Positions 18,464-27,612 of a DNA stretch of 64,000 nucleotides are shown piece after piece (the first letter of the stretch is position 1; the number at the start of each line of letters is the position of its first letter). Below the pieces are notes generated by a model. That model was not told the DNA's origin, searched no databases, and was given only the letters and a program-made list of their open reading frames with translations. The translations under genes and the position numbers were made by a program. This stretch comes from Sinorhizobium fredii NGR234. Its GTDB lineage: Bacteria > Pseudomonadota > Alphaproteobacteria > Rhizobiales > Rhizobiaceae. The stretch is from contig NC_012587.1 in assembly GCF_000018545.1 (NCBI RefSeq), positions 62,001 to 126,000 on the forward strand, in the 5' to 3' direction.

Positions 18464-19351
18464 TTACGGCACGATCAGCGTACCGGCGCCGCGCTCGGTG
18501 AAGATCTCGAGCAGCACCGAATGGGCGGTCTTGCCGTTGAGGATGACGACGCCCTGCACGCCCGCCTTGATCGCCTCCATGCAGGTCTCGACCTTCGGGA
18601 TCATGCCGCCGGAAATCGTGCCGTCGGCGATCAGCGCGTGCGCCTGCGCGACCGACAGCTCCTTGATCAGATTGCCCTGCTTGTCGAGAACGCCCGGAAC
18701 GTCGGTGAGGAACAAAAGGCGCGTCGCATTGAGCGCGCCGGCGATGGCGCCCGCGAAAGTATCGGCGTTGATGTTGTAGGTATGGCCGTCGCGGCCGGGG
18801 GCGACCGGGGCGATTACCGGGATCATCTCCGAGCGCGCCAACAGGTCGAGAAGCGTACGGTCCACTTCGACTACCTCGCCGACAAAGCCGAGATCGAGGA
18901 TGCGTTCGATATTGGAATCCGGATCCTTGATGGTCTTGCGCGCCTTTTCCGCGAAGACCATGTTGCCGTCCTTGCCGCAAAGGCCGATCGCCCATTCGCC
19001 GGTCTGGTTGATGAGCGCGACGATCTCCTTGTTGATCGAACCGGCCAGCACCATCTCGACGATCTCGACGGTCTTCTCGTCGGTGACGCGAAGCCCACCC
19101 TCGAACTTCGATTCGATGCCCATCTTGTTGAGCATGGCGCCGATCTGCGGGCCGCCGCCATGCACGACGATCGGATTGACGCCGGACTGCTTCAGGAGGG
19201 CGATATCGCTGGCGAAGGCGCGTCCGAGTTCGGGATTGCCCATGGCATGGCCGCCATATTTGACGACGATCGTCTTGTTCTCGTAGCGCTGCATGTAGGG
19301 CAGGGCCTGGGCGAGCAGGCGTGCCTGGATTTCACTCTCTGATGCGGACAT
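18464..19351 (-). CDS. argB: Acetylglutamate kinase
   Basis: ArgB phosphorylates N-acetylglutamate, the second step of arginine synthesis. The 295-residue amino-acid-kinase-fold protein shows KYGGHAMG near residue 30, the glycine-rich phosphate loop [10 protein letters not shown] (about 62-71), the substrate region FEGGLRVTD, and [15 protein letters not shown]. The N-terminal helix ([20 protein letters not shown]) is the type seen in hexameric, arginine-inhibited enzymes. It appears monocistronic here, followed by the mosaic repeat and the IS. Confidence 0.97.
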   Translation of the reverse strand: MSASESEIQARLLAQALPYMQRYENKTIVVKYGGHAMGNPELGRAFASDIALLKQSGVNPIVVHGGGPQIGAMLNKMGIESKFEGGLRVTDEKTVEIVEMVLAGSINKEIVALINQTGEWAIGLCGKDGNMVFAEKARKTIKDPDSNIERILDLGFVGEVVEVDRTLLDLLARSEMIPVIAPVAPGRDGHTYNINADTFAGAIAGALNATRLLFLTDVPGVLDKQGNLIKELSVAQAHALIADGTISGGMIPKVETCMEAIKAGVQGVVILNGKTAHSVLLEIFTERGAGTLIVP

Positions 19352-19609
19352 GGCGGACCCTCGAAAATTGCCGGCTGCTGTTTCGTGTGGAAGGCTCTAA
19401 CGCAACTTTCCGCCGGATGGAATGATCCGGGCGCAACAATGGGCCGTAATGATGGCGGCCGCAGGATTGCACCCGCCGGTCGCGCCCGAGCGCCGGCAAT
19501 TCGAGGGGCAGCGAGTCCATTGCGTGTCTGAAATCGGGCGCTGCCGCAGGGTGGTTGCGCGGAGATTTCTGGCCTATGGTGTCCGCAATGAAGCCCAGGG
19601 GCATGCGTC

Positions 19610-20149
19610 ATGGCTGACAAGGAGATCTCCACGCTGCTCGGGCGCGTGGCTCTGGGAGACCGTGACGCCTTCGCTACACTCTATCGCCGGACGAGCCCGA
19701 AACTCTTCGGCATCTGCCTGCGTATTCTCAAGGATCGCGGCGAAGCCGAAGAGGCGCTGCAGGATATCTACGTCAAGATCTGGCATCGCGCCGACCGCTT
19801 CCTGGCCGGCGAGGCTCATCCGATGTCGTGGCTCGCTGCAATCGCCCGCAATCAGGCGATCGATCGCCTGCGGGCGCGGAAACCCGTCGCCAACGCGATT
19901 GACGAGGCCTATGATTTGGCTGATCCTGCTCTGGATCCGGAAAGATCGGCCGTGATCCGGTCGGAGGGTAGGCGCATCGAGGCCTGTCTCGAAGAGCTTG
20001 AGGCAGACCGCGCCGAGGCGGTTCGTCGGGCCTATGTCGAGGGATTGAGCTACCAGGAGCTGGCCGAGATATTCGCGGTACCGCTCAACACGATGCGGAC
20101 CTGGTTGAGGCGAAGCCTCCTGAAGTTGAGAGAGTGCATGGAACGATGA
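19610..20149 (+). CDS. ECF RNA polymerase sigma factor (SigK/RpoE-type)
   Basis: This 179-residue group IV sigma factor has region 2 at about 20-90 (FATLYRRTSPKLFGICLRIL, AEEALQDIYVKIW, WLAAIARNQAIDRLR) and region 4 at about 120-175 (RRAYVEGLSYQELAEIFAVPLNTMRTWLRRSLLKL). Its stop overlaps the anti-sigma start as ATGA, so the pair is translationally coupled. The linkage to an RskA-type anti-sigma factor points to the ECF group controlled by membrane anti-sigma factors. Targets probably include the FAS1 and MsrB genes just downstream. Confidence 0.93.
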   Translation: MADKEISTLLGRVALGDRDAFATLYRRTSPKLFGICLRILKDRGEAEEALQDIYVKIWHRADRFLAGEAHPMSWLAAIARNQAIDRLRARKPVANAIDEAYDLADPALDPERSAVIRSEGRRIEACLEELEADRAEAVRRAYVEGLSYQELAEIFAVPLNTMRTWLRRSLLKLRECMER

Positions 20150-20865
20150 CGACCCAGAAGCCCGAAAGCGGGGATTCCCGCCGCGACGAAGTGATCGCGG
20201 GGGAATACGTGCTGGGTGTTCTGTCTGCCGAGGACCGCCGCCAGGTCGAGGCGCGCATGGCAACCGATCGCAATTTCGCCGCCATGGTCGTTCGCTGGCA
20301 AAGCAATCTCGCCCACATCGACATGGCCTATGAGCCGGTCACGCCGCCGCCGCATGTCTTCGCTGCGATCGAGAGTAGAGTTTTCGAGAGCCCGGCGAGC
20401 CCCAAGAAGTCTGCCGGCCTCTGGAACTCGCTGTCGTTCTGGCGCAGTCTGGCCATTGCCTCGCTTGCCGCCGTCGCCGTCCTCGGGATCTCCATGCTCG
20501 AGCTTTTCAGCGCCGGTCAGGGCGGCAAGCCGCTTGTCGCGGAACTTCAGGGGCAAGGCAACGGCCTCGGCCTCGCCCTCGTTGCACAGTTCGACATCGG
20601 AACCGGGCGGCTGAGGGTGACGCCGGTCGCTGCCCGGCAGGCCGAGGAGAAATCCCTGGAACTCTGGCTGATCAAGGGCAGCGACCCCGCCATCTCGCTC
20701 GGCGTGCTGCCGCAGTCCGGTGAGGGCGAGATCCGCGTTTCGCCGGCTGTCCGCTCGAAGATCACCGAAGGCTCGACGCTCGCCGTCAGCCTCGAGCCTT
20801 TAGGCGGCTCGCCGACCGGCGCGGCCACCGGCCCCGTCATCGCACTCGGCACGACCCGCCGGTGA
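20146..20865 (+). CDS. RskA-family membrane anti-sigma factor
   Basis: This 239-residue protein has a cytoplasmic anti-sigma domain (DEVIAGEYVLGVLSAEDRRQVE, about 12-33), one membrane segment (about 98-118, SLAIASLAAVAVLGISML) and a periplasmic RskA C-terminal domain (LELWLIKGSDPAISLGVLP). No zinc-binding HxxxCxxC motif is present, unlike ChrR-type anti-sigmas. The start overlaps the sigma stop by four bases. It most likely sequesters the ECF sigma until an envelope signal triggers release. Confidence 0.92.
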   Translation: MTTQKPESGDSRRDEVIAGEYVLGVLSAEDRRQVEARMATDRNFAAMVVRWQSNLAHIDMAYEPVTPPPHVFAAIESRVFESPASPKKSAGLWNSLSFWRSLAIASLAAVAVLGISMLELFSAGQGGKPLVAELQGQGNGLGLALVAQFDIGTGRLRVTPVAARQAEEKSLELWLIKGSDPAISLGVLPQSGEGEIRVSPAVRSKITEGSTLAVSLEPLGGSPTGAATGPVIALGTTRR

Positions 20866-20975
20866 AGCTCCACCAGCCTGCAATGGCGCGGCCAGTTCGT
20901 CTTGTTTGTCAACCGGATAGAGAGATCGGGCGCGCGGCTTGAAACTCTTTTTCCGCGCCTTCCGTTGCTCGTCGT

Positions 20976-20992
20976 GTTCCCAAGGAGGGAAC
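20976..20992. promoter_or_regulatory. Perfect dyad GTTCCC-N5-GGGAAC upstream of the FAS1 gene
   Basis: A 6-bp perfect inverted repeat around AAGGA lies 66 bases before the FAS1 ATG. The right arm contains GGAAC, the usual -35 core of alphaproteobacterial ECF promoters, but I see no convincing -10 partner. It could be an operator, a promoter element or a hairpin in the leader. Confidence 0.35.
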
Positions 20993-21057
20993 GGACGATT
21001 TGGGCGGGGTGCCTCCGAAGGCCCCCGCTAACAATCGCAACTGGAAGGGAAGAAAAG

Positions 21058-21615
21058 ATGTTCAGGTCCGTGTTCCATTCGGCGGCTCTCGCCTCGATTC
21101 TTGCCGTCGGCGCTACCGTCGCTCATGCGGAAAACCCGATGGTCGGCGGCGCGCCGATGTATGCCGAAAAGAATATCGTCGAGAATGCCGTCAACTCGAA
21201 GGACCACACCACGCTGGTCGCGGCCGTGAAAGCGGCCGGCCTTGTCGAGACATTGCAGGGCAAGGGTCCGTTCACGGTCTTCGCGCCCACCGATGATGCG
21301 TTCGGTGCTTTGCCGACCGGGACGGTCGACATGCTGTTGAAACCCGAGAACAAGGACAAGCTCGCCAAGGTCCTGACCTGCCACGTCGTGGCGGCCGATG
21401 CGATGTCGTCGGCGATCGCCAAAATGATCGCCGATGATGGCGGCGCGCACGACGTCAAGACGGTCGGAGGCTGCATCCTGAAAGCCAGGTCCGACGGCGG
21501 CAAGATCGGCCTGACCGATGAGACCGGCAGTACCGCCTGGGTCACCATTGCCGACGTGAAGCAGTCGAACGGAGTGATCCACGTGATCAACAAGGTCCTG
21601 CTGCCGAAAGGCTGA
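21058..21615 (+). CDS. Secreted FAS1 (fasciclin) domain protein
   Basis: This 185-residue protein has an N-terminal signal peptide (MFRSVFHSAALASILAVGAT, cleavage near AHA-EN) and one FAS1 domain with both conserved blocks: GPFTVFAPTDDAFGALP (about 71-87) and a C-terminal NGVIHVINKVLLP. FAS1 domains mediate adhesion or protein contacts in the envelope; a related protein in S. meliloti, Nex18, is induced in nodules. The gene lies 192 bases after the anti-sigma gene and has a purine-rich GGAAGGGAAG ribosome site. Its place suggests it is a target of the adjacent sigma factor. Confidence 0.93.
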   Translation: MFRSVFHSAALASILAVGATVAHAENPMVGGAPMYAEKNIVENAVNSKDHTTLVAAVKAAGLVETLQGKGPFTVFAPTDDAFGALPTGTVDMLLKPENKDKLAKVLTCHVVAADAMSSAIAKMIADDGGAHDVKTVGGCILKARSDGGKIGLTDETGSTAWVTIADVKQSNGVIHVINKVLLPKG

Positions 21616-21742
21616 AGGGCTACCACGCCACCGGCCCGGCCTTGCCCGGGCCGGTGGCAGTTCCTTGGACCGACGCTCGCTGCGGCTTGATCCGTCTCCC
21701 TTTGCCGCGTCGAGCGCGGACCCCATATTTCAGGAGCCGCTG

Positions 21743-22261
21743 ATGACACAGACGGGAGGATTTCCGATGATGAGCCGACGCAATTTCCTGACATCCGGCG
21801 CGGCACTCGCCGCCCTGGCGGCCGCAGGCGAGATCACCCAGCCAGCACGCGCTTCAAAAAGCGGCGAGACCTTCGAAATCACCAGGACGGATGCAGAGTG
21901 GCGCGGCCTGCTCAGCGAGGAGCGCTACCGCATTCTCCGGCAGGAGGATACCGAACGGCCCTTCAGCAGTGCGCTCAACAGCGAAAAGCGTAACGGCCTC
22001 TTTCACTGTGCCGGATGCGGCCTGCCGGTCTATTCCTCCGAGGCGAAATACGACAGCGGCACCGGCTGGCCGAGCTTCTGGCAGTCGCTCCCGGGCGCCA
22101 TCGGCAAGCGCGACGACAATTCGCTGTTCATGACCAGAACCGAATGCCATTGCCGGCGTTGCGGCGGCCATTTCGGCCACATCTTCGACGACGGACCGCC
22201 GCCGACCGGAAAGCGGCACTGCATCAACGGGCTCGCGCTGACCTTTGCGCCGGTATTGTGA
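21743..22261 (+). CDS. msrB: Tat-exported peptide-methionine (R)-S-oxide reductase
   Basis: MsrB reduces methionine-R-sulfoxide in proteins. The 172-residue protein carries a twin-arginine leader (SRRNFLTSGAALAALAAAGE) and so should work in the periplasm, unlike the usual cytosolic MsrB. Four zinc cysteines are present (CAGC near residue 91 and CHCRRC near 135), and the catalytic cysteine is in KRHCINGLAL. A second ATG at 21767 has an equally good GGGAGGA and would start closer to the Tat motif; either start is possible. It lies 127 bases behind the FAS1 gene, in the sigma/anti-sigma neighbourhood. Confidence 0.92.
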   Translation: MTQTGGFPMMSRRNFLTSGAALAALAAAGEITQPARASKSGETFEITRTDAEWRGLLSEERYRILRQEDTERPFSSALNSEKRNGLFHCAGCGLPVYSSEAKYDSGTGWPSFWQSLPGAIGKRDDNSLFMTRTECHCRRCGGHFGHIFDDGPPPTGKRHCINGLALTFAPVL

Positions 22262-22265
22262 GTGA

Positions 22266-22383
22266 AAGGGCCCTCTCCCCGTTCTGACGACGTTCTGACG
22301 GGAAGAGGGGACAAAAGCGCCGCCGCGAGTCCCCTTCGCCCCGCTTGCGGGGAGAAGGTGGCCGGCAGGCCGGATGAGGGGCG
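22266..22383. repeat. Compound palindromic mosaic repeat
   Basis: It holds one palindrome of CCCTCTCCCCGTTCTGACG type facing CGGGAAGAGGGG, then CCCCTTCGCCCCGC-TTG-CGGGGAGAAGG and GGCCGGCAGGCCGG, ending GATGAGGGG. The second half is the reverse orientation of the repeat at 16973-17035. It separates the convergent msrB and DUF1269 genes. Confidence 0.75.
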
Positions 22384-22392
22384 ACCGCTGAG

Positions 22393-22932
22393 TTAAAACG
22401 TCCCGGCGGGTGGCGACGGTGTTTGTGCATCGGAGAGGGCAGCCTGCAGCTTGTGCTCCTGCTCCGGTGAGAGCGAGGTCTTCAGCACGCGGCCGCGGAG
22501 CCCCGAAAGTTCGGCCAGAACCTTTTCAGGCTGCACCTTGCGCACCAGGATGAAAAGGGCGGAGGAGTTGTTCGGGATCGTGCTGCCGAGCGACTTGATG
22601 AAATCGTCGTCGATGCCGTAGTCGGCAAGCGAGCCGGATAGCGCTCCGGCACCCGCGCCGATCGCACCGCCGATCGCGAAGCCCGCGAGCGGGTTCAGGA
22701 AAAGCAACCCTACCAGCCCGCCCCAGAGCGAGCCTGACAGGAGGCCGGAGGCGGCACCGACCGTGGGGAGATTGATACTCTGTTTCAGATGCACCTTGCC
22801 GTCGGTGTCGCGCACCACGACCACCGCGTCTTCCAGATCGATCAGATATTCCTTCTTCAGGCTGTGGAGCTTCAGGAGAACCCGGTCGGCCTCCTCCGGC
22901 GTGTCGAAACCGATGACAATCAAGTCGGACAT
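22393..22932 (-). CDS. DUF1269 family membrane-associated protein
   Basis: This 179-residue protein starts MSDLIVIGFDTPEEADRVLL with a beta-alpha DUF1269 domain. A central Gly/Ala-rich hydrophobic stretch (about 70-108, SGLLSGSLWGGLVGLLFLNP then IGGAIGAGAGALSG) could form one or two membrane passes. A second alpha/beta region ends in a low-complexity tail. Its function is unknown. ATG 22932 follows GAGGAGAGAG; the longer frame upstream is rejected. Confidence 0.85.
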   Translation of the reverse strand: MSDLIVIGFDTPEEADRVLLKLHSLKKEYLIDLEDAVVVVRDTDGKVHLKQSINLPTVGAASGLLSGSLWGGLVGLLFLNPLAGFAIGGAIGAGAGALSGSLADYGIDDDFIKSLGSTIPNNSSALFILVRKVQPEKVLAELSGLRGRVLKTSLSPEQEHKLQAALSDAQTPSPPAGTF

Positions 22933-23071
22933 CTCTCTCTCCTCTGACCTTGAGGCGACGAACACCGCGTCGCCAGCCAGGAAATAGAGCGGCGGGCGTG
23001 TCCGGGAAGTGAGGGGTCAAAGAGATTACGGCAGACTCCTTCGGACAGCCGGCAGGCTGCTCACGCTAGCT

Positions 23072-23725
23072 TCAGCGCGCGACCGCCTGTTCGATCGTGA
23101 TGCGAAGGTCTTCGATCCCGGCGCCCTTTTCCGAAGATGTCGATAGGACCTCCGGATAGGCGGCCGGCCGCTTCTTGATCTTGTCGAGCGTCTCGGCGAT
23201 CAGCCTGGGCACGCCGGCCGCCTTGATCTTGTCGGTCTTGGTGAGCACGATCTGGTAGGAGACCGCCGCCTTGTCGAGAAGCGCCAGCACCTCCTCGTCG
23301 TTCTTCTTGATGCCGTGGCGGGCGTCGATCAGCACATAGACGCGCTTCAGTGTCGAGCGGCCGCGCAGATAGTCGAAGACCAGCTTCGTCCAGGCATCCA
23401 CCTGTTCCTTCGGCGCCTGGGCATAGCCGTAGCCGGGCATGTCGACGAGCGCCATCGGCGGTAGGTCATCGGCCTCGCCGGAATAGCCGTCCGGCACGAA
23501 ATAGTTGAGTTCCTGGGTGCGCCCGGGCGTGTTGGAGGTGCGGGCGAGGCCCTTGTGGCCGACGAGCGCATTGATCAGCGAGGACTTGCCGACATTGGAG
23601 CGCCCGGCAAAGGCGATCTCGGCCGGACCCTCGGGCGGCAGGAACTTCATCGACGGGACGCCGCGGATGAAGATCCACGGCCGGCCGAACAGCGGCTTGT
23701 CGTCTTTTGTGGTGGTTTCGGCCAT
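23072..23725 (-). CDS. engB: Ribosome biogenesis GTPase EngB/YsxC
   Basis: This is a TRAFAC-class GTPase needed for large-subunit assembly. The 217-residue protein shows G1 GRSNVGKSS (about 45-53), G2/G3 with TPGRTQ and DMPGYGYA, G4 TKTDK and a G5-like [10 protein letters not shown] 23725 ([14 protein letters not shown]) gives the normal rhizobial length; the frame open to 23785 adds non-conserved residues. engB and yidC lie close together in many alphaproteobacteria; here an EamA gene lies between them. Confidence 0.96.
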   Translation of the reverse strand: MAETTTKDDKPLFGRPWIFIRGVPSMKFLPPEGPAEIAFAGRSNVGKSSLINALVGHKGLARTSNTPGRTQELNYFVPDGYSGEADDLPPMALVDMPGYGYAQAPKEQVDAWTKLVFDYLRGRSTLKRVYVLIDARHGIKKNDEEVLALLDKAAVSYQIVLTKTDKIKAAGVPRLIAETLDKIKKRPAAYPEVLSTSSEKGAGIEDLRITIEQAVAR

Positions 23726-23781
23726 CGGTAGTCGGTCCCTTGTCGAGAAAGCCCATGGCTTCCCGGTTTTGGCAATGGATG

Positions 23782-24714
23782 TCAAGGTGTCGGCGTCCGA
23801 ACTGGCCGCCTGGGGCCGTTCCGCTGGCCCCGGAACTCATTGAAGAGATAGGCAAGCAGCGCCAGGAAGATGAAGACGCCGCCGACGATCGTGCGGCCAC
23901 TCGGCACCTCGCCGTGAATGATGGCAACCCAGACGGGGGCGAGCACGGTTTCGGCCGTGCCAAGCAGTGCGGCAAGCGCCGACGGCACCAGCCGGGCGCC
24001 AGTGACGAAGAGCGCCATGCCAAGCCCGAGATTGAAGGCGCCGAAGGCGAAGAGCAGGGCGAGTTCGCCCGGCGTCACCGAAAGGTCGGACGACTGGCTT
24101 GCGGCAATGGCGCTGGCGGCAAAGCAGCCGAAGCAGGTCGCCGGGGTCATCCGCACATGCGGGTAGCGGCGGGTGATCACGGTTGCAAGCGCGAAGACGA
24201 CGGGGATAAGCAGCGCGAGCGCATCGCCGACCGGCGAGACCGACCCGTTCAGACTCTCCGACACCATGATCGCCACCCCGAAGATCACGGCGGCGATCGC
24301 ACCCCAGGTGAAACGCGAAACCCGTTCACGAAACAGCACCCAGCTCATCAGCGCGGCGAACAGGGGCACTCCGGCCCCGAGCAGAACGACATTGGCGATC
24401 GTCGTGTAGGAAATGGCAATGATGAAGGAGGTCGAGGCGGTGGTGAAGCAGAGTCCGACGGCAACGCCCGGCCAGCCCATGCCCCTGACGAGCGACACGG
24501 TGCCGCGCGGTCCGTCACGAACGAGCATGAACGCCAGCAGGAAGAGACCGGCAAACAGGCAGCGCCAGAAGACGATCGTCCAGCTGTCGGAAATATGCAG
24601 GAAGCGCGCGATGGCGCCGCCGAAGCTCCAGAAGAAGGCCGAGCCGAAGACGAGCAGGGTGCCAAATTTTTCGTTGGCGCCGAACGAGGCGGAGGTGGCC
24701 GACGGGTCCGTCAT
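23782..24714 (-). CDS. EamA/DMT-family permease
   Basis: This 310-residue protein with ten hydrophobic helices in two EamA repeats has a conserved [15 protein letters not shown] start and a second repeat beginning near [15 protein letters not shown]. Substrate unknown. It lies upstream of engB on the same strand (gap of 56 bases), probably in one transcript with it, and is not closely similar to the other EamA protein at 15052-15966. Confidence 0.88.
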   Translation of the reverse strand: MTDPSATSASFGANEKFGTLLVFGSAFFWSFGGAIARFLHISDSWTIVFWRCLFAGLFLLAFMLVRDGPRGTVSLVRGMGWPGVAVGLCFTTASTSFIIAISYTTIANVVLLGAGVPLFAALMSWVLFRERVSRFTWGAIAAVIFGVAIMVSESLNGSVSPVGDALALLIPVVFALATVITRRYPHVRMTPATCFGCFAASAIAASQSSDLSVTPGELALLFAFGAFNLGLGMALFVTGARLVPSALAALLGTAETVLAPVWVAIIHGEVPSGRTIVGGVFIFLALLAYLFNEFRGQRNGPRRPVRTPTP

Positions 24715-24794
24715 GACAATTGTCCTGAAGCATGTGCGGCTGCGTCTCCGCTGGAAAGGACAGAGGTCGTCGCCGCCTTGACTGCCTGCATTTC

Positions 24795-24843
24795 CTGCAT
24801 GTCTTGGTCCTTAAATCCGAAGTCGATTTAAGGAGACATGCAG
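24795..24843. repeat. Half copy of a two-palindrome intergenic element
   Basis: The palindrome CTGCATGTC..TCCTTAAATC facing GATTTAAGGA-GACATGCAG matches one half of the 103-104 bp elements at 48902-49005 and 52410-52512; the CTACAGCG half is missing. It lies downstream of yidC, before the EamA gene. Confidence 0.75.
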
Positions 24844-24910
24844 TAGCGCGTGATGCCCGCGCAGCGCGGCGACGTCAACGCCACTGCATGTCGCACGAAG
24901 GCGCCGAGAC

Positions 24911-24946
24911 GAAAAAGCCCCGGACTTGAAGTCCAGGGCTTTGCAA
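24911..24946 (-). terminator. Rho-independent terminator of the rpmH-rnpA-yidC operon
   Basis: On the minus strand an AAAGCCC..GGACTT stem pairs with AAGTCC..GGGCTTT and runs straight into a T-rich tail (24911-24916). It lies 17 bases after the yidC stop. Confidence 0.85.
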
Positions 24947-24962
24947 TCGCTGTATCTGCCGG

Positions 24963-26741
24963 CTATTCCGCCGGCTTCGGTCTCTTCGTGAACAGCCCCT
25001 TCAGATTGTCGAAGAGCTCGATCTTCACGCCCTGCCGCTTCATGATGATCGACTGCTGGGTGATCGACAGGGTGTTGTTCCAGGCCCAGTAGATCACCAG
25101 GCCGGCCGGGAAGGACGCCAGCATGAAGGTGAAGACCAGCGGCATCCAGGTGAACAGCATTGCCTGGGTCGGGTCCGGCGGCGTCGGGTTCATGCGCATC
25201 TGAAGGAACATGGTGACGCCCATGATGATCGGCCAGATGCCGAGATGCAGGAAGGCCGGCCCGTCGAAGGGCAGCAGGCCGAAGAGGTTGACGATCGTCG
25301 TCGGGTCGGGAGCGGAAAGATCCCTGATCCAGCCGAAGAACGGTGCATGGCGCATCTCGATGGTGATGTAGATCACCTTGTAGAGTGCGAAGAACACCGG
25401 AATCTGGATGAGGATCGGCCAGCAGCCCGCCAGCGGATTGATCTTCTCGTCCTTGTAGAGCTGCATCATCGCCTGCTGCAGCCCCATGCGGTCGTCGCCG
25501 AACTTCTTCTTCAGCTCCTCCATCTTCGGCTGGACCTTCTTCATGTTCGCCATCGAGGCATATTGCTTGTTGGCGAGCGGGAAGAAGATCAGCTTGACGA
25601 CGATCGTGGTGACCAGGATCGCGACGCCGAAATTGCCGAACAGACGGAAGAAGAAATCCATCATCTTGAACATCGGCTGGGTGATGAACCAGAACCAACC
25701 CCAGTCGATCAGCTTCTCGAACTTTGGAATGGCGTAAGCGGTCGTGTAGGTGTCGACAACCTGGACTTCCTTGGCGCCGGCGAAGACGAGGTTCTTGACC
25801 TCCGCGGACTGGCCGGGCGCGACGGTGACCGCATCGCCCTTGTAGTCGCTCTGGAAACGGGGGCGGCCATCGGTGAAGTGCGAGAAGCGGATGTCGAAGG
25901 GCGTCTCCTGCGGCGGGACGATAGCCGCTGCCCAGTATTTGTCGGTGATACCATGCCAGCCGCCGGTCGTTTTGCCGGGTTCAACCGGCAGGTTTTCTTC
26001 TATTTTCGAATAGCCGACCTCCTGCAGGCTGCCGCCGGCGACGCCGATGAAGCCCTCGTGCAGCACGTAGATGCTCGGCGTCGTCGGCTTGTTGAAGCGC
26101 GTCACGCGACCATAGGAGGAAAGCGAAACCGGCGCGGAGCCGTCATTCTTGATGCTGTCGACGACCTGGAACATGTAGTTCTCGTCGATCGAGATCGTCC
26201 GGGCGAAGGTGATGCCCTTGTCGTTCGTGTAGGTGAGGGTAACGGGCGTTGCCGGCGTCAGCTTCTCGCCGCCGGAGAGTGTCCAGACGGTCTGCGGGCC
26301 AGGTACGGAGCCGCTCGCGTCGTTACCGATATAGCCGATTTCGGTGAAATAGCCGTCCGCGGTTTCCGCCGGGCTGAAGAGGGTGATGACCGGGCTCTTC
26401 GGGTCGACGGTCTCGTGGTAGCCCTTGAGCTTCAGGTCGTCGAAGCGTGCGCCGGTCAGGTTGATGGAACCGGACAGCGCCGGCGTGTCGATCGCGACGC
26501 GTGCAGACTTGGCGACCGCCTGGTCACGGCTTTCGCCGGGAACGGCGCCACCGGGAAGTGCCTGGCCCGGTGCGGGCTGCTGGCCTCCCTGCTGCGGCTG
26601 CACCTGCTGTGTCTGCTGGGCTTTTTCCGCAGCGATCCGGTCCTTATCCATCCTGGGATTGACATAGAAGTATTGCCAAGCAACGAGGATCAGCACCGAG
26701 AGCGCTATCGCCACGAAATAATTGCGATTGTTTTCCATCAT
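24963..26741 (-). CDS. yidC: Membrane protein insertase YidC
   Basis: YidC inserts and folds inner-membrane proteins with or without SecYEG. The 592-residue protein has an N-terminal anchor ([20 protein letters not shown]), a Gln/Pro-rich linker, a large periplasmic beta domain (about 100-350) and a conserved five-helix core ([61 protein letters not shown]). Its first ATG overlaps the rnpA stop by four bases; a second ATG follows directly (26738), giving MENNRNYF. It is the last gene of rpmH-rnpA-yidC. Confidence 0.97.
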   Translation of the reverse strand: MMENNRNYFVAIALSVLILVAWQYFYVNPRMDKDRIAAEKAQQTQQVQPQQGGQQPAPGQALPGGAVPGESRDQAVAKSARVAIDTPALSGSINLTGARFDDLKLKGYHETVDPKSPVITLFSPAETADGYFTEIGYIGNDASGSVPGPQTVWTLSGGEKLTPATPVTLTYTNDKGITFARTISIDENYMFQVVDSIKNDGSAPVSLSSYGRVTRFNKPTTPSIYVLHEGFIGVAGGSLQEVGYSKIEENLPVEPGKTTGGWHGITDKYWAAAIVPPQETPFDIRFSHFTDGRPRFQSDYKGDAVTVAPGQSAEVKNLVFAGAKEVQVVDTYTTAYAIPKFEKLIDWGWFWFITQPMFKMMDFFFRLFGNFGVAILVTTIVVKLIFFPLANKQYASMANMKKVQPKMEELKKKFGDDRMGLQQAMMQLYKDEKINPLAGCWPILIQIPVFFALYKVIYITIEMRHAPFFGWIRDLSAPDPTTIVNLFGLLPFDGPAFLHLGIWPIIMGVTMFLQMRMNPTPPDPTQAMLFTWMPLVFTFMLASFPAGLVIYWAWNNTLSITQQSIIMKRQGVKIELFDNLKGLFTKRPKPAE

Positions 26742-27124
26742 GGTTTCCTGGAACCGGCCGGCGGCCGCTTCGGTTTCGGCTTGTTTTCGATGCGATCCTG
26801 CAAGCCTCGGGTCAATGCGTCAAAAGGCGCGTTCAGGAGATCGCGTCGGGCGACAATCACATAGTCGTGTCCGGGTTTCATTGCAAACCCGGCGGAAAGC
26901 CGTACGGCCTCTTTGAGGCGTCGGCGCATCCGGTTTCGCTCGACGGCATTGCCGTGTTTCTTGGTAACAGTGAAGCCGACGCGGGCCTCGCCCTCCGGAT
27001 CCTTCCGGTCAAGCACTTCAAGGAGAAAGTGCGGCCCTTTTCGGGCTTCTCCCGCCCTGACCGCCAAAAACTGCGGACGGCTTTTCAGCCGTCCGACAGT
27101 GGACTTGTCTTTTTCTGACGTCAT
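26738..27124 (-). CDS. rnpA: Ribonuclease P protein component
   Basis: This is the basic protein subunit of RNase P, which matures tRNA 5' ends. The 128-residue protein has the signature [28 protein letters not shown] (about 50-77). The ATG at 27124 ([16 protein letters not shown]) is used. It lies 32 bases downstream of rpmH and its stop overlaps yidC. The RNA partner gene (rnpB) is not in this window. Confidence 0.96.
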   Translation of the reverse strand: MTSEKDKSTVGRLKSRPQFLAVRAGEARKGPHFLLEVLDRKDPEGEARVGFTVTKKHGNAVERNRMRRRLKEAVRLSAGFAMKPGHDYVIVARRDLLNAPFDALTRGLQDRIENKPKPKRPPAGSRKP

Positions 27125-27156
27125 GTGCCCAAACAATGCTTTCGGGCAGCTTCGGC

Positions 27157-27291
27157 TCAAGCCGAGAGACGCTTGCGGCCACGAGCCCGGCGGGCTGCGA
27201 GGACCTTCTGGCCACCCTTGGTGGACATGCGGGCACGGAAGCCGTGACGGCGCTTGCGAACAAGCTTGGACGGTTGGTAGGTACGCTTCAT
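27157..27291 (-). CDS. rpmH: 50S ribosomal protein L34
   Basis: A 44-residue, very basic ribosomal protein beginning [20 protein letters not shown] and ending GRKRLSA, a textbook L34. It is first in the operon with rnpA and yidC. A strong promoter lies about 110 bases upstream. Confidence 0.98.
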   Translation of the reverse strand: MKRTYQPSKLVRKRRHGFRARMSTKGGQKVLAARRARGRKRLSA

Positions 27292-27399
27292 TTTTTTAAA
27301 TACCGCGGTGTGCGGCCCTTCTTGGGTTTGCAAATTGCAAGAGCGTTTACGTTACCGGACGCAGCTCCGCCTTCGGGCGACTTGACCGGACGTGCGCGG

Positions 27400-27429
27400 C
27401 TTATAAGGACAAATGCGCGGGAAAGTCAA
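27400..27429 (-). promoter_or_regulatory. Sigma-70 promoter for rpmH-rnpA-yidC
   Basis: On the minus strand TTGACT (27429-27424), an 18-base spacer and TATAAG (27405-27400) form a near-consensus promoter, unusually strong for this GC-rich genome. The leader would be about 100 bases. The rest of the 321-base gap 27292-27612 holds nothing else I can name except an AT-rich patch at 27530-27555 before the chemoreceptor gene. Confidence 0.75.
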
Positions 27430-27612
27430 TTCCCGCTGAACGGCATCCGCCTCCCTGCCCGGACCGGGCGCTCCATCTCCCGGATGTCTCTACGAAATTT
27501 GATGCGGCCAATGAGCGGTTTCTTAACCACATGTACTTTAGCATTTAATAATACGTGTAGGCCCTGCGCCTCTGCCCGCTAAGGGCGAGTAGCCGGGGGA
27601 GGGGAGCAGGAA

